Program-made: the position numbers and the translations under genes
The notes under the pieces: model-generated
Told to the model about the DNA's origin: nothing
Databases searched by the model: none
What the model saw: only the letters and a program-made list of their open reading frames with translations
Part shown: piece after piece, positions 7,145 to 16,386 of the stretch
Position numbering within the stretch: the stretch's first letter is position 1
How the letters are laid out: every line of letters begins with the position of its first letter
Source of the DNA: Streptantibioticus cattleyicolor NRRL 8057 = DSM 46488
GTDB lineage: Bacteria; Actinomycetota; Actinomycetes; Streptomycetales; Streptomycetaceae
Length of the DNA: 64,000 bases
Assembly: GCF_000240165.1 (NCBI RefSeq)
Contig: NC_017585.1
Span: 868,001-932,000 of the forward strand
Direction: 5' to 3'

Positions 7145-10100
7145 TCAGTTGTCCGGGCAGGAACTGTGGTCGGTCAAGTCTCCTCCGGTCAGGGTGCCGA
7201 CGCCGGACCAGAGGACCGACTGCGAGTTGAGGGCGAAGGCGTACCCGCGGAACATCCAGGAAATCCCCTTCGTCAACCAGCGGGTGAGGAAGAAGCTCTC
7301 GGCGGCGGCCTCTTCGGCGAGCTTGTCCGCGTACCTGCCGGCCGCGAAGCCGCCCGCGGACAGCCCGAGGCTGGCTGCCCCGATGACGCAACTGCCCCAC
7401 TGCTGGCGTGCGCAGGAGTCGGCGGTGGTGGCGACGCTGAGCACGGTGCCGGTGATCAGCGCCGCGTCGGCGACCCAGCCGAGCGGGGTGACCATGGAGA
7501 TCACGCCGAGCCCGACCTCGGCCCAGCCCAGCGCGGTCTGGTGGGCGTCCACCCAGTCGTCCGCGGTCTTCACCGCCGAGCCCACCGCCTTGGCCGCGCT
7601 GCACGCCCAGCCGAAACCGGACCAGCACAACCCGGTGACGTCGGTGAGGTTGAGCGGGTTGTCGTCGGTGTAGGCGTACGGCTGGCCGGTCTTGCCCACC
7701 GCCGGGTCGACGGTGAGGAACTGCGCGGTGGCCGGGTCGTAGTAGCGGGCGCGCAGGTAGACCAGGCCGGTCTCGGAATCGGTGTACTGGCCGGTGAAGA
7801 GCAGCGGTGTGGTGGCCGTCCCGGTGTGCTGGACGACGGCGCCGTAGGCGGTGTAGTCGTATCCGGCGACCACGGTCCCGCTCGCGTCGGTCAGGGCGCG
7901 GGTGGAGCCGACCTGGTCGTGGAAGTACCACTGCCGCGCGCTGCCGGATATCTGCTCCACCGGCAGCCCGCCGGGCCCGTACAGATAGCAGGTGGTGCCG
8001 TCCGAAAGGAGCACCGGGGTCTGTCCGGCGTCCCAGGTGAACGCGGTCGTGGTGGTGCCCACCGTCTTGGCGGCCCGCAGTCCGGTGCCGTCGTAGGAGT
8101 AGCTCGCGCCGACCGTGCCCGAGGTCACCGAGGTGAGGTGGCCGGCCTGGTCGTAGCCGTAGCCGGTGGTCCCGGCGGTGCCGGTGGCCTTGGTGCGGTC
8201 GCCGCGGGCGTCGTAGGTGTAGGTGGTGGCCCCGCTCGGCGGGCTCGCGCAGGACGGGCTCGTCGGCATGGTGCCGGTGGTGGACCAGCACAGCTCCCCG
8301 GCGGCGTCGAACTGCTGGCCGGTGCCGCCGAGTTGGACGGGGTTGTCGGCCTGGTCGTAGCCGTAGCCGGTGGTGGCCGAGCCGGCGGTCGCCGACTGCA
8401 GCTGTTCGCGCGCGGTGTACTGGTAGCTCTGCGCGCTGCCGGGGACGCCGGTGCGGGTGTCGCCGGTGAGCTGTCCGGCGTTGTCCCGGGTGTAGCCGAG
8501 GGCGGCCAGGGTGGACGAACCCGCGGTCAGGGTGTCGGAGGACGGCTTGCCGGAGTCGTCGAACCGGGTGGTGGCGGTGGCGCCGTTGGGGTAGGTGGTG
8601 GACTGCCAGGCGCCGTCGGCGTTGTAGCCGAACGTGGTCGCCTTGCCGCCCCAGTCGGTCACCCCGCTCAGCCGGCCCGCCTTGTCGTAGGAACGGGTGA
8701 CGGTGCCGGTGGCGGCGCCCGGGTAGGTGATCGAGGTCTGCGCGCCGGCCGCGTCGTAGCCGTAGCCCACGGTCGAGCCGGCCCCGTTGGTCTGCGAGAC
8801 CACCTCGCCGAAGACGTCGTAGGACCAGGTGCTGGTGCCGGTGGCGTCGGTCATGTTGGTGCGGTGGCCCATGGCGTCGTAGCCGATGACGCTGACCGCC
8901 GGGGTGGTGCCGTCGGAGTAGCTGACCGACGCGGTGTGGCCGGCCGGGTCGTAGGTGTAGGTGGTGGTGGCCCCCGAGGGGTCGGTGACCGTCTTGAGGC
9001 GCCCGGCCGCGTCGTACGCCGAGACCGTCTTGCGGCCGGCCGGGTCGGTGGTGGAGGTACGGCGGCCCTGGGCGTCGTAGCCGTACGTCGTCTGCGCGCC
9101 GGAGCCGTCGGTGGTGGCGGCCACCGTGCCGTCGGCGTTGTACGCGGTCTTCGTCACGGTGCCGTCGGCCTGGGTAAGGGTGGTGCGCCGGTCGGCATTG
9201 TCGTAACCGTAGGTGGTCCGGCGTCCGTTGGCGTCGGTGGCCGAGGTCTGGTCGCCGTCGGCGTCGTAGGCCGCCGTGACGGTGTGGCCCTGGGGGTCGG
9301 TGGTGGTGGTCTTGTTGCCCCAGGCGTCGTAGGCGTAGGTGGTGCACCCCTTGGCCGGCGGGGTGCAGCCGGGCTTGGTGCCGGCCGCGCTGCCGGAGGG
9401 GGAGACCTGGGAGGTCAGCAGCGACCGGTTGGTGTCGTAGCCGTACTGCGTCTCGTCGCCCGCCGGGTCGGTCACCGAGGTGATGTCGCCCTGGGCGTCG
9501 TAGGTGGTGCTGGTGGTGTTGCCGCGGGCGTCCACGGCCCGGGTGGCGTCGCCGGGGTGGGCGCTGTCGTCGTAGTAGGTGGCGGTGGTGCGGGCGGGCA
9601 CGCTGCCGTCGGCGGGCTGTGCGGTGGTGCTGGTCACCAGCCCGTAGCCCGTGCCGCCGGCCGCGATGTGCCCCGCCTCGTCGTACGCGTAGTCGGTGCG
9701 CAGCCCCGAGGGGTCGATGACGGTCAGCAGGTTGTCGTTGTCGTCGTAGGCGTGGGTGGTGGTGAAGCCGCGGGCGTCACTGGCGGAGATCTGGTTGCCG
9801 TGGTCGTCGTAGGCGAAGGTCTGCAGGTTGCCGTCCGGGTCGCTGACCGAGGTGACGCCCAGGCTCACCGGGTCGTAGGTGTACGTCCAGGTGCCGGCGT
9901 CCGCCGTGCCGTAGCCCTTGGTCTCCGACTGGAGCAGCCCGTTGGCGTAGGTGTCCAGCGTCTTGTGGCCGGCCGGGTCGGTCACCAGGGTCTGCCCGGC
10001 GGACAGCCCCGTCCCGGAGTCGGGGCCGTAGGTGAACGTGGTGGTGTGGCCGAGCGGGTCGGTCTGGCTGATCACCCGTTCCGAGCCGTCGTACGTCATC

Positions 10101-13100
10101 GAGGTGACCGGCGCCGGGGTGTCGGTGCTGCCGTAATGGGCCGGTGAGCGCAGCGAGTTGAGCAGGTGCGCCGAGGTGTAGCCGTACTGGGTGTGGTCGT
10201 CGTCCTTCAGGGAGGGGCTGCGGGTGGTGCCGACACCGTAGACGTCGGTGAGGTTGTCGTTGGCGTCGTAGCCGTAGGTGACGGTGCGGCCGGCGGAGTC
10301 GGTCAGCCCCGTGATGTGGCCGCCGGTCCAGGTCAGGGTGTAGACCCGGCCGCCGGGGTCGGTGATGGTGTGCAGATGGCCGCCGGTGTCGTAGGCGAGC
10401 TGTGTCGCGTACGGCGGGTTGGCCTTGCTGCCCACCAGATCGGTCTCGGACAGCAGCCGTCCGGTCGCGGCGTCGAAGGTGAAGACCTGCTTCGACTTGC
10501 GGGTGAAGACGTAGCTGGTGCCCGACTTCACCAGCGTGGCGTCGTACCGCGGCGCGCTCGGGGCGTACGTGCCCTGGGAGTCGGTGAAGGTGACCTGCGA
10601 GCCGTCCTCCTGCTTGACGGTCACCGCGCCGCTGCCGCTGTCGGTGGCGGCGGACAGGTTGTAGGAGTAGGTCCACCCCCAGCCGAACGGACCGTCCTGG
10701 GCCAGCGCCGAGTTGGGGCCGGACGGGCTGGCCGTCGCGGAGGCGTAGGTGCGGGTGAAGTCCAGCGGCATGCCGCGGCCGGGCGTGGACAGGTCGGTGA
10801 AGGTCTCACCGAAGTAACCGGTGCTGGTGTCCACCGGGTCGCCCGCGGTGCGCCGCACGCAGCCGCACTGCACCCACGCCGGGTTGCTGCCCTTGGGCGC
10901 GTCCTGCACCTGCGGCGGGCCGCCGATCGGCTGGCCGGGGGTGCCGCCCTCCGGGATGAAGGCGACGGCGTCGTAGGCCACGTCGTAGTCGGCGTAGTTG
11001 ATGTTGCCGGAACCGGTGATGTCGCTCTTGTTGGTGAGGGAGACCGTGGCGCCGTTCTCCATGGCGAAGGTGCCGATGGTGACCCACTGCTCGGAGCCCC
11101 AGTCCTGGTTGACCCGGATCTTCCAGGGGCTGGCGCCGCCGCCGGGGTTGATGGTGTACACCACGTCGGTGGCGGTGGCGGCGGTGGACGGGAAGTGCAG
11201 CTTGATCTTGTAGTACTGGAGGCTGGGGAGGCTGGGCGTCCAGGTGCCGGTGTTGATCTCGGCCGGGTTGGAGCCGTCCTCGGTGTGGGTGAACAGGATG
11301 TGGCCGCCGAAGCCCACGCCGAGCTGATGGGTGTCGATGGCCCCGATCGGGTTGCCGGAGGCGTCGGTGCCGTAGGCGTAGGTGAAGGTGCCGCCCTGCG
11401 ACCAGTTGGACGACCCGCAGCCCACCAGGTTCAGCGGTGGCTGGCTCTGCGACTCGTCCACGATCACCGGGGCGCCGTGGCCCTCGTCGTGCACGTGCGT
11501 GGTGTCCAGCGAGCAGGACGGCGGATGCGGGTGCGGCTGCACCATGGCCGGCTCGCTCGACCCGGCGCCCGCGGTGTAGGCGCTGGTGGCACAGGTGGTC
11601 GAGCAGTCCGGGACGAAGGTGACCGGCTGGTGCCACCAGCACTCGTAGTCGGACAGCGAGCAGTAGGACGAGCTCTGGGCGCCGGTCGGGTCGCACTTGT
11701 TGTCACTGGTGCAGAAGGCGTCCACCGGCGGGATCTGCAGCCACGTCGAGCCGCCGTGGTAGTCGGGCTTGTCGTAGGCCGCCTGGTTGAAGCGGAGGAT
11801 CGGGGAGCCCATCCAGCCCATGATGCGTTCTTGGTACGGCCAGTTCCCCGGGTGGGCGGCGTCGGCGTAGGAGTCCCGCAGGTACGGCGGACGGGTGGGC
11901 GGGTAGTCGGGGTTGCGCGGGTTGTTGGCCCAGCCCAGGCCCCAGGTGCCGTCCGGGCCGGTGCAACTCGGGCCCGGGGTGCAGCCGGTGGTGTTGCCGA
12001 ACGCGGCGGTGGGCTGGATGCCGGAGTTGTAGGCCCAGGCGGCGAAGTACCAGTTCTCCAGGTAGCGCGGGTCGCCGCCGTTGACGGTGATGCCGGCGTC
12101 GTAGAGCTGGTTCCAGGTGCGCTCTAGGATCTGCAGCCCGGCGGCCACGTTCTCCTGGTAGTCCACCGCGATCTTCCACTGGCCGTGCACGGAGTACGTG
12201 GTGTCGCCGGCGGACATGCCGTTGGTGACCTGGCCCAGCCCGTAACCGCAGTCGGCCTTGGCGTAGTTCATGGTGGAGATGGATCCGCCGGCGCCGTAGT
12301 AGTCGGCGATCAGCGGGTTGCCCGGGATGCCCGGCAGCGAGTGCCAGGACGCCTGGCTGTAGTTGCTCTCCTGGGCCACGATGGCCTGGTACACCGAGCG
12401 CGGCACCGAGTCCCAGCTGTCACCGGACGGGTGGTGGAGCGCCACCTTGCCGAAGTCGCCGTTGGGCGAGTAGGCGACGAGCCCCAGGTTGGCGAAGTTG
12501 GCGGGGCGCTGGTACGCCGAGCCGGTCAGCAGCCCCTGCTCGGCCATCTGCACCGCCCACGACACCTGGGCCGTGCCGGGCTGCATCACCTGCCGGTTCT
12601 CCTCGTTGCGGCCCACCGCGCACTTGGGCGTCGCGGTCAGCGGGGAGACCGTCCCCCTGACGCCCGCCGACGACGGGGTGAGCCCGCCCGCGGCACCGCC
12701 GAACGCGCCGGGCGGCGGCACCGGCAGCACGGTGTCCGGCCGCCGGGCCGAGGGCGCGGCGGAGCGCTTGAGCACCTTGCCGGTGCGGGTGGCCAGCACC
12801 AGTGGCGCCGACGCGGCGGTCCTGGCGCCGAGGCCCAGCACCGCGCCGCCGTCCAGCGAGACACCGGTGGCGGCACCCGGCAGACCACGGGTGGCGACGG
12901 CGCGCACCCCGCTGCCCGGGACCAGGCGGGTGGCCTCCAGCGCCAGGGCGTGGCCCGCCCTGCCCTGCATCAGCCGCAGACCGGTGTGGGTGCCCTCGCC
13001 CAGCGTGGTGAGGTGTCCGGAGCGCTCCCGGACGATCAACGAGCTGCGGCCCGCGGCCCGTTGCACCGCGAAGTCCACGCCGCCGCCGGCCGCCGGACGC

Positions 13101-13915
13101 AGGTCGTAGGCGAGCCCGCCGACCGACGCCAGCGCGACCGGGCGTGCCGTCCGGCCGCCGTCCTCCGGTATCCGCACCAGTTCGCCGCCGAGCACCCCGA
13201 CCGGCCCGTCACCGGCGGGGACCACGGAGGTCACCTGGCCGGGCACGGTGGTGACGTGGGTGAGGCGTCCGGAGGGCAGATCGGCCGAGAGCACCTGGGT
13301 GGCCCGCTGGTCGTTGCCCGGGTCGATGGTGAACTCGGCGGTGTCGCCGGTGCCGCACCCCGGGGTGTGGTACTTGAGCGCCACGCCCGCCGCCACCGGC
13401 TTGACCGCGCCGGAGCGCAGGTCGACGGAGTAGGCGAAGGCACCGTGGTCGCGGGCGACGGCCAGGTTCACCGCGGACGCGGGCAGGATCGCCACCGCCG
13501 CGTACCGCCCGTCGCCGGAGACGCACTGGTAGCCCGTCCAGGACGAGTCGTCGATGCCCGCCGGGCGCAGCACGGCCAGCTCACGCCAGTCGTAGCCGCC
13601 GCTGCCGGTGGCGACGTCCAGGTGGTAACCGGCGCCGTCGCCCCAGCCGTTGACCAGCACGTCGCCGGCGGCGGTGGTCGGCGCGGGCGGCGGGGGAGCG
13701 GCGGACGGGGCGGCTCTGGGCGTCGTCGCGGCGATGGCGGGGGAGACCACCCCCGCGGTGAGCGCCAGCGTCAGCGCCACGGCCAGGGCCGAGGCGGGCC
13801 GCGAACACCGCGACCGCTCGCCCGGCCCACGTACCGGGCGGTGTCTTCGGCCGCGTGTGACCGTTCCGGCCCCGTCGCGTAATCCTCGGCCGGGCCGGCT
13901 GATGCGGTGGAACAT
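7145..13915 (-). CDS. Giant secreted RHS/YD-repeat protein with lysozyme-like and golvesin-like domains
   Basis: The protein is 2,256 residues from ATG 13915, preceded by a clear AGGAGG site. A twin-Arg/Lys-rich N-terminus and hydrophobic stretch ending in AIAATTP (residues about 45-62) mark export. About 80-430 looks like a beta-propeller-type region. About 440-640 resembles a lytic-transglycosylase/lysozyme-like domain (AIVAQESNYSQASWHS near 511). About 850-985 is a golvesin/xanthan-lyase C-terminal-like beta domain. A DUF6531-type segment starts near 1020 (AGDPVDTSTGYFGE). Dozens of YD repeats (GYDAxG, TTYGYD) run to about 2000. The RHS core YLRARYYDP sits near 2055 and ends PLNLTDVTGL. 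The last 160 residues are a distinct, partly hydrophobic tip of unknown type, as expected for a polymorphic toxin. Confidence 0.85.
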   Translation of the reverse strand: MFHRISRPGRGLRDGAGTVTRGRRHRPVRGPGERSRCSRPASALAVALTLALTAGVVSPAIAATTPRAAPSAAPPPPAPTTAAGDVLVNGWGDGAGYHLDVATGSGGYDWRELAVLRPAGIDDSSWTGYQCVSGDGRYAAVAILPASAVNLAVARDHGAFAYSVDLRSGAVKPVAAGVALKYHTPGCGTGDTAEFTIDPGNDQRATQVLSADLPSGRLTHVTTVPGQVTSVVPAGDGPVGVLGGELVRIPEDGGRTARPVALASVGGLAYDLRPAAGGGVDFAVQRAAGRSSLIVRERSGHLTTLGEGTHTGLRLMQGRAGHALALEATRLVPGSGVRAVATRGLPGAATGVSLDGGAVLGLGARTAASAPLVLATRTGKVLKRSAAPSARRPDTVLPVPPPGAFGGAAGGLTPSSAGVRGTVSPLTATPKCAVGRNEENRQVMQPGTAQVSWAVQMAEQGLLTGSAYQRPANFANLGLVAYSPNGDFGKVALHHPSGDSWDSVPRSVYQAIVAQESNYSQASWHSLPGIPGNPLIADYYGAGGSISTMNYAKADCGYGLGQVTNGMSAGDTTYSVHGQWKIAVDYQENVAAGLQILERTWNQLYDAGITVNGGDPRYLENWYFAAWAYNSGIQPTAAFGNTTGCTPGPSCTGPDGTWGLGWANNPRNPDYPPTRPPYLRDSYADAAHPGNWPYQERIMGWMGSPILRFNQAAYDKPDYHGGSTWLQIPPVDAFCTSDNKCDPTGAQSSSYCSLSDYECWWHQPVTFVPDCSTTCATSAYTAGAGSSEPAMVQPHPHPPSCSLDTTHVHDEGHGAPVIVDESQSQPPLNLVGCGSSNWSQGGTFTYAYGTDASGNPIGAIDTHQLGVGFGGHILFTHTEDGSNPAEINTGTWTPSLPSLQYYKIKLHFPSTAATATDVVYTINPGGGASPWKIRVNQDWGSEQWVTIGTFAMENGATVSLTNKSDITGSGNINYADYDVAYDAVAFIPEGGTPGQPIGGPPQVQDAPKGSNPAWVQCGCVRRTAGDPVDTSTGYFGETFTDLSTPGRGMPLDFTRTYASATASPSGPNSALAQDGPFGWGWTYSYNLSAATDSGSGAVTVKQEDGSQVTFTDSQGTYAPSAPRYDATLVKSGTSYVFTRKSKQVFTFDAATGRLLSETDLVGSKANPPYATQLAYDTGGHLHTITDPGGRVYTLTWTGGHITGLTDSAGRTVTYGYDANDNLTDVYGVGTTRSPSLKDDDHTQYGYTSAHLLNSLRSPAHYGSTDTPAPVTSMTYDGSERVISQTDPLGHTTTFTYGPDSGTGLSAGQTLVTDPAGHKTLDTYANGLLQSETKGYGTADAGTWTYTYDPVSLGVTSVSDPDGNLQTFAYDDHGNQISASDARGFTTTHAYDDNDNLLTVIDPSGLRTDYAYDEAGHIAAGGTGYGLVTSTTAQPADGSVPARTTATYYDDSAHPGDATRAVDARGNTTSTTYDAQGDITSVTDPAGDETQYGYDTNRSLLTSQVSPSGSAAGTKPGCTPPAKGCTTYAYDAWGNKTTTTDPQGHTVTAAYDADGDQTSATDANGRRTTYGYDNADRRTTLTQADGTVTKTAYNADGTVAATTDGSGAQTTYGYDAQGRRTSTTDPAGRKTVSAYDAAGRLKTVTDPSGATTTYTYDPAGHTASVSYSDGTTPAVSVIGYDAMGHRTNMTDATGTSTWSYDVFGEVVSQTNGAGSTVGYGYDAAGAQTSITYPGAATGTVTRSYDKAGRLSGVTDWGGKATTFGYNADGAWQSTTYPNGATATTRFDDSGKPSSDTLTAGSSTLAALGYTRDNAGQLTGDTRTGVPGSAQSYQYTAREQLQSATAGSATTGYGYDQADNPVQLGGTGQQFDAAGELCWSTTGTMPTSPSCASPPSGATTYTYDARGDRTKATGTAGTTGYGYDQAGHLTSVTSGTVGASYSYDGTGLRAAKTVGTTTTAFTWDAGQTPVLLSDGTTCYLYGPGGLPVEQISGSARQWYFHDQVGSTRALTDASGTVVAGYDYTAYGAVVQHTGTATTPLLFTGQYTDSETGLVYLRARYYDPATAQFLTVDPAVGKTGQPYAYTDDNPLNLTDVTGLCWSGFGWACSAAKAVGSAVKTADDWVDAHQTALGWAEVGLGVISMVTPLGWVADAALITGTVLSVATTADSCARQQWGSCVIGAASLGLSAGGFAAGRYADKLAEEAAAESFFLTRWLTKGISWMFRGYAFALNSQSVLWSGVGTLTGGDLTDHSSCPDN

Positions 13916-14412
13916 GGCGTCCTCCTGGGTGGGCCGGGGGCAGCGCCGGGTGCGCCCGCGCGGTGACGCGCGCGGGCGTGGGTGAAGTCGTCGGCGGGGA
14001 GGTGCGGGCAGGGCTCCGCGGCATGCCGTGCCGTCGCGGGTACGCGCCGTCCCCCGCGCGTCACCGGTGCGTTGCCCGTGGTGGGCGGTGCTGCTGCGCC
14101 TTGCTTGCTGCGTGGACCGGGTGGAGTGCGGATTGCGGACGTTGCGGCTTCCAGCGGCTGCGGCGCGGGTGCCGTCGTGGGCACCCGGGGCCGCAAGCGC
14201 GACGTTGCGTCACTCGGCCACTGAGGGAACCACCGCGCCACCAGGGCGTCAAGGCCGCGCATAACCGGCCGGGAACCGGCCAACTCGCCCCAATCAGCGC
14301 GTCGTTCCACAACCACGCCCGGGCGAAGACGGATCTTTCGGTGCCAACGGGACCGTAAATCTTCCTTAAAGGCGGTCTGGACGGTCCCGGTGGCGCCGGG
14401 GGCGGCCGGTGG
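13916..14412. other. 497-bp stretch without a supported gene
   Basis: No frame here has convincing coding character. The right end holds a 9-bp inverted repeat (14348-14389) behind the next gene. The left end is the RHS leader with its AGGAGG site 7-12 bases before the ATG. The long leader must hold the RHS promoter, but I see no clear -10/-35 pair. Confidence 0.5.
14348..14389 (-). terminator. Inverted repeat, possible terminator
   Basis: The 9-bp arms CGGGACCGT (14348-14356) and ACGGTCCCG (14381-14389) are separated by 24 bases. The repeat starts 24 bases after the stop of the small DNA-binding-like gene on the minus strand. The long loop makes the call weak. Confidence 0.35.
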
Positions 14413-14844
14413 TCACTCGGGGTCGGCGGATATGCGGCCGGAGAGGCGTTCGTAGCGCTGGCGCGCGGCCTGCGGGGTGCCGAGGCCGAGGCCGAAGGCT
14501 ATCTCCGGCCAGGTGAGGCCCCGGCCCCGGGCCATCTTGAGCAGGCCGGCCTCGATCTCGTCCAGGTCGGCGCGGGCCGCCGGCAGCAGCGTGAGCGCGG
14601 CCAGCAGATCCGCGCGGTCCACCTCCGGCTCGTCCTCCTCGTGCTGCGCGGCCCCGCTCAGCAGGAAGGCCACCAGCCGCACCGCCTCGTGCGGAGCGAG
14701 CACGTACGGATGCGTCTGACGCCGCCGCCGCTCCTCCGTCGCGGCGTGCCGCTCGGCTATCCGGAACAGCGAGGTGGCCACGCGCTCGGCGCGCGCCTGC
14801 TCGGGGCTGGGCGGGGTGAACGGATCTTCGATGGACTCAGGCAT
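14413..14844 (-). CDS. Small DNA-binding-like protein
   Basis: This 143-residue helical protein is rich in Arg and Glu. The C-terminal part, about residues 100-135, reads LKMARGRGLTWPEIAFGLGL and then TPQAARQRYERL. That resembles the helix-turn-helix of small Streptomyces DNA-binding proteins that choose a promoter or recruit polymerase. No enzyme motif is present. The start is ATG 14844. The promoter seen upstream (TTGACA at 14874-14879, CATGAT at 14851-14856, read on the minus strand) would start transcription at or within a base or two of this ATG. The mRNA is therefore probably leaderless, which explains the lack of a ribosome site. Confidence 0.65.
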   Translation of the reverse strand: MPESIEDPFTPPSPEQARAERVATSLFRIAERHAATEERRRRQTHPYVLAPHEAVRLVAFLLSGAAQHEEDEPEVDRADLLAALTLLPAARADLDEIEAGLLKMARGRGLTWPEIAFGLGLGTPQAARQRYERLSGRISADPE

Positions 14845-14850
14845 GAGTCA

Positions 14851-14879
14851 ATCATGTGTTCGGTTGCGGGCATTGTCAA
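14851..14879 (-). promoter_or_regulatory. Sigma-70-type promoter, probably leaderless
   Basis: On the minus strand a perfect -35 TTGACA (14879-14874) and a -10 CATGAT (14856-14851) are 17 bases apart. The expected start point is about 14844, the A of the ATG of the DNA-binding-like gene. Confidence 0.65.
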
Positions 14880-14888
14880 CGGGTTGAT

Positions 14889-14905
14889 GTGAACGAGTTG
14901 TTCAC
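14889..14905. promoter_or_regulatory. GTGAAC-N5-GTTCAC dyad upstream of the -35 box
   Basis: A perfect 6-bp inverted repeat with a 5-base spacer lies 10 bases upstream of the TTGACA element. It also covers the stop codon of the YunG-like remnant. Its position suits an activator or repressor site; the protein is unknown. Confidence 0.5.
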
Positions 14906-15259
14906 TGTGTGGAGTTGGTCCCCGCAGGGTCGGGCAGCACGCCGAGCCTGCCGACCACCCGCTCGCGCAGCAGCAGGTATTCCGCCCAGCGATGCCGGGT
15001 CGGCCCCGGGGGACGGCGTACCAGGCGCGGCGCGACGATGCTCTACCCGAGCCGGAACTGATGTACCGAGCCGTACCTCGCCGCACACCAGGTCACCGCC
15101 GAGCAGATCGTTGACGAGCAGCGCGGTGATGTCGCAGTGCCCCCACGCCGGGTTGCCCGGGGACCACGGGGCGCGGGCCAGATCGTCGGGGGAGCAGGTG
15201 TCCGCGGCCCAACTGGCGCGCAGGGCACGTTCGATGGCGGTGAGGGTCCAGGGCGTCAT
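14902..15259 (-). pseudogene. YunG-family-like gene, internally deleted
   Basis: ATG 15259 opens MTPWTLTAIERALRASWAAD, then SPGNPAWGHCDITALLVNDL and LGGDLVCGEVRLG. This is the N-terminal half of small YunG-like proteins, which I recall only as a conserved family of unknown role. After GEVRLG the frame loses sense. The family's C-terminal helix reappears in a different frame as RHRWAEYLLLRERVVGRLG, ending TNSTQ-stop at 14902. The middle of the protein, roughly 25-30 residues, appears missing and the frame is broken, so the gene is decayed. The family name is from memory and moderately certain; the two-frame structure is directly visible. Confidence 0.6.
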
Positions 15260-15363
15260 GACGGCGAGCATCCCACCGGCCACCGACAACGCCCCGCGCC
15301 CCAGCGCCGATCGTCCCGCACACCCGGCGGCCCCGACCCCGACCGCCCCGCGCCCCCGGTGGA

Positions 15364-16125
15364 CTACCCTTCCGCCCCGCGTCCGTCCCTCGGGCCGAAC
15401 GCCGCCAGCGCCTCCGTGTCCGTCGCCCGGGCGCGCACGTAGTAGTCGGCCCACTCGGCGATGGCGGGGTAGCCGCAGTCGCGGGTGAGGCGGGCGATGG
15501 CGGCGTCGGTGTCGTAGGGGGTGCGGCGCAGGTCGACGCCGGGGCCGAGGAGGGCCCAGTGGGCGCCGGAGCGGCCGTAGGGCATGCCGACGCTGCCGGG
15601 GTTGACCACCAGGCGGCCGTGGGCGAGGCGGACGAAGGGCATGTGGGTGTGGCCGCAGATCACGGCGTCCACGTCGGGGCCGAGGCCGTCGAAGACCTCA
15701 CGCCAGCGGTCCGGACGCGAGTCGACCACCACCACCTCCTCGTCGTCCCGTGGTGTGGCGTGGCAGAAGAGCACCGTGCCCAGCCCGGCCACCGGCAGCC
15801 GCACCGAAAGCGGCAGGGAGGCCAGCAGCTCCAGGTGGTCGGGGCGGAGCTGCCGCGCGGCCCACGGGCCGATGGGGTCGGGGATCGTCTCGCGTACCCC
15901 GCGCCGGAACTCCACCAGTTCGCGGTCGGCGTTGCCGGCGACCCAGGTCACCCGGTCGCCCAGCGCGGTCAACAGGTCGAGCACCTCGGCCGGTTGCGGG
16001 CCGCAGGCGATGTCACCGGTGAGGACGACGCGGTCGGCGGCCCGCACCTCGGGCTCGGCGAGCACGGCTTCCAGTGCGGGAAGCACCCCGTGGATGTCGG
16101 AGAGTACGGCTGTTCGGTTCGTCAT
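15364..16125 (-). CDS. Metallophosphoesterase (YfcE-like)
   Basis: The 253-residue protein has the full calcineurin-like metal-site set. It shows SDIHG (residues 9-13), VLTGDIACG, WVAGNADRE, LFCHATP and CGHTHMPF, giving the Asp, His, Asn and His ligands of a dinuclear centre. The order and short length match YfcE/MJ0936-type phosphodiesterases, which hydrolyse model phosphodiesters or cyclic nucleotides in the cytoplasm. Its natural substrate cannot be read. The ATG at 16125 lies at the start of the first beta strand (MTNRTAVLSDIHG), as usual for the family. No operon partner is close on the same strand. Confidence 0.88.
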   Translation of the reverse strand: MTNRTAVLSDIHGVLPALEAVLAEPEVRAADRVVLTGDIACGPQPAEVLDLLTALGDRVTWVAGNADRELVEFRRGVRETIPDPIGPWAARQLRPDHLELLASLPLSVRLPVAGLGTVLFCHATPRDDEEVVVVDSRPDRWREVFDGLGPDVDAVICGHTHMPFVRLAHGRLVVNPGSVGMPYGRSGAHWALLGPGVDLRRTPYDTDAAIARLTRDCGYPAIAEWADYYVRARATDTEALAAFGPRDGRGAEG

Positions 16126-16197
16126 GATCCGACTGTGCCGTGCGGAGCGCGGGACGCCGCCGGTGTTCGCCCGGCGCGTAGCCGCCGCCCCGGGGTG

Positions 16198-16386
16198 TCA
16201 CCACAGATCGCGCCGCGACCGCCGGGAGACCACCCCCATCAGCAGCGCCACCACGACCAGCAGCGCAGCGGGGACGCCCGCCTCCGGCCACGGGCGCCCG
16301 TCCGTCCAGTGCTGTACCAGCAGGGCGACCGCGCCGCCCGCCACCGCCAGGACCGTCAGCCGTAACCACCATGCGAGAGTGTTCAT
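16198..16386 (-). CDS. Small two-helix membrane protein
   Basis: This 62-residue protein has two hydrophobic helices (about 6-25 and 38-53), a short polar turn and a basic C-terminus (SRRSRRDLW), which predicts a cytoplasmic tail. No ribosome site is obvious before ATG 16386. It lies 72 bases upstream of the metallophosphoesterase on the same strand. The function is unknown; confidence rests on the well-formed helical hairpin. Confidence 0.5.
   Translation of the reverse strand: MNTLAWWLRLTVLAVAGGAVALLVQHWTDGRPWPEAGVPAALLVVVALLMGVVSRRSRRDLW

Noticed and set aside
6755-10147. A 1,130-codon open frame on the plus strand, antisense to the RHS gene
   Set aside because: It is Gly/Val/Arg-rich with repetitive composition, has no domain, and arises because the repetitive GC-biased RHS gene leaves the opposite frame free of stops.
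10166-13882. Further long plus-strand frames opposite the RHS gene
   Set aside because: They are low-complexity shadows of the real minus-strand gene; its codon bias, signal peptide, ribosome site and domain content all support the minus strand.
13963-14358. Plus-strand open frames of 80-131 codons between the RHS gene and the DNA-binding-like gene
   Set aside because: No ribosome site, atypical composition and mutually overlapping frames; no coding support.
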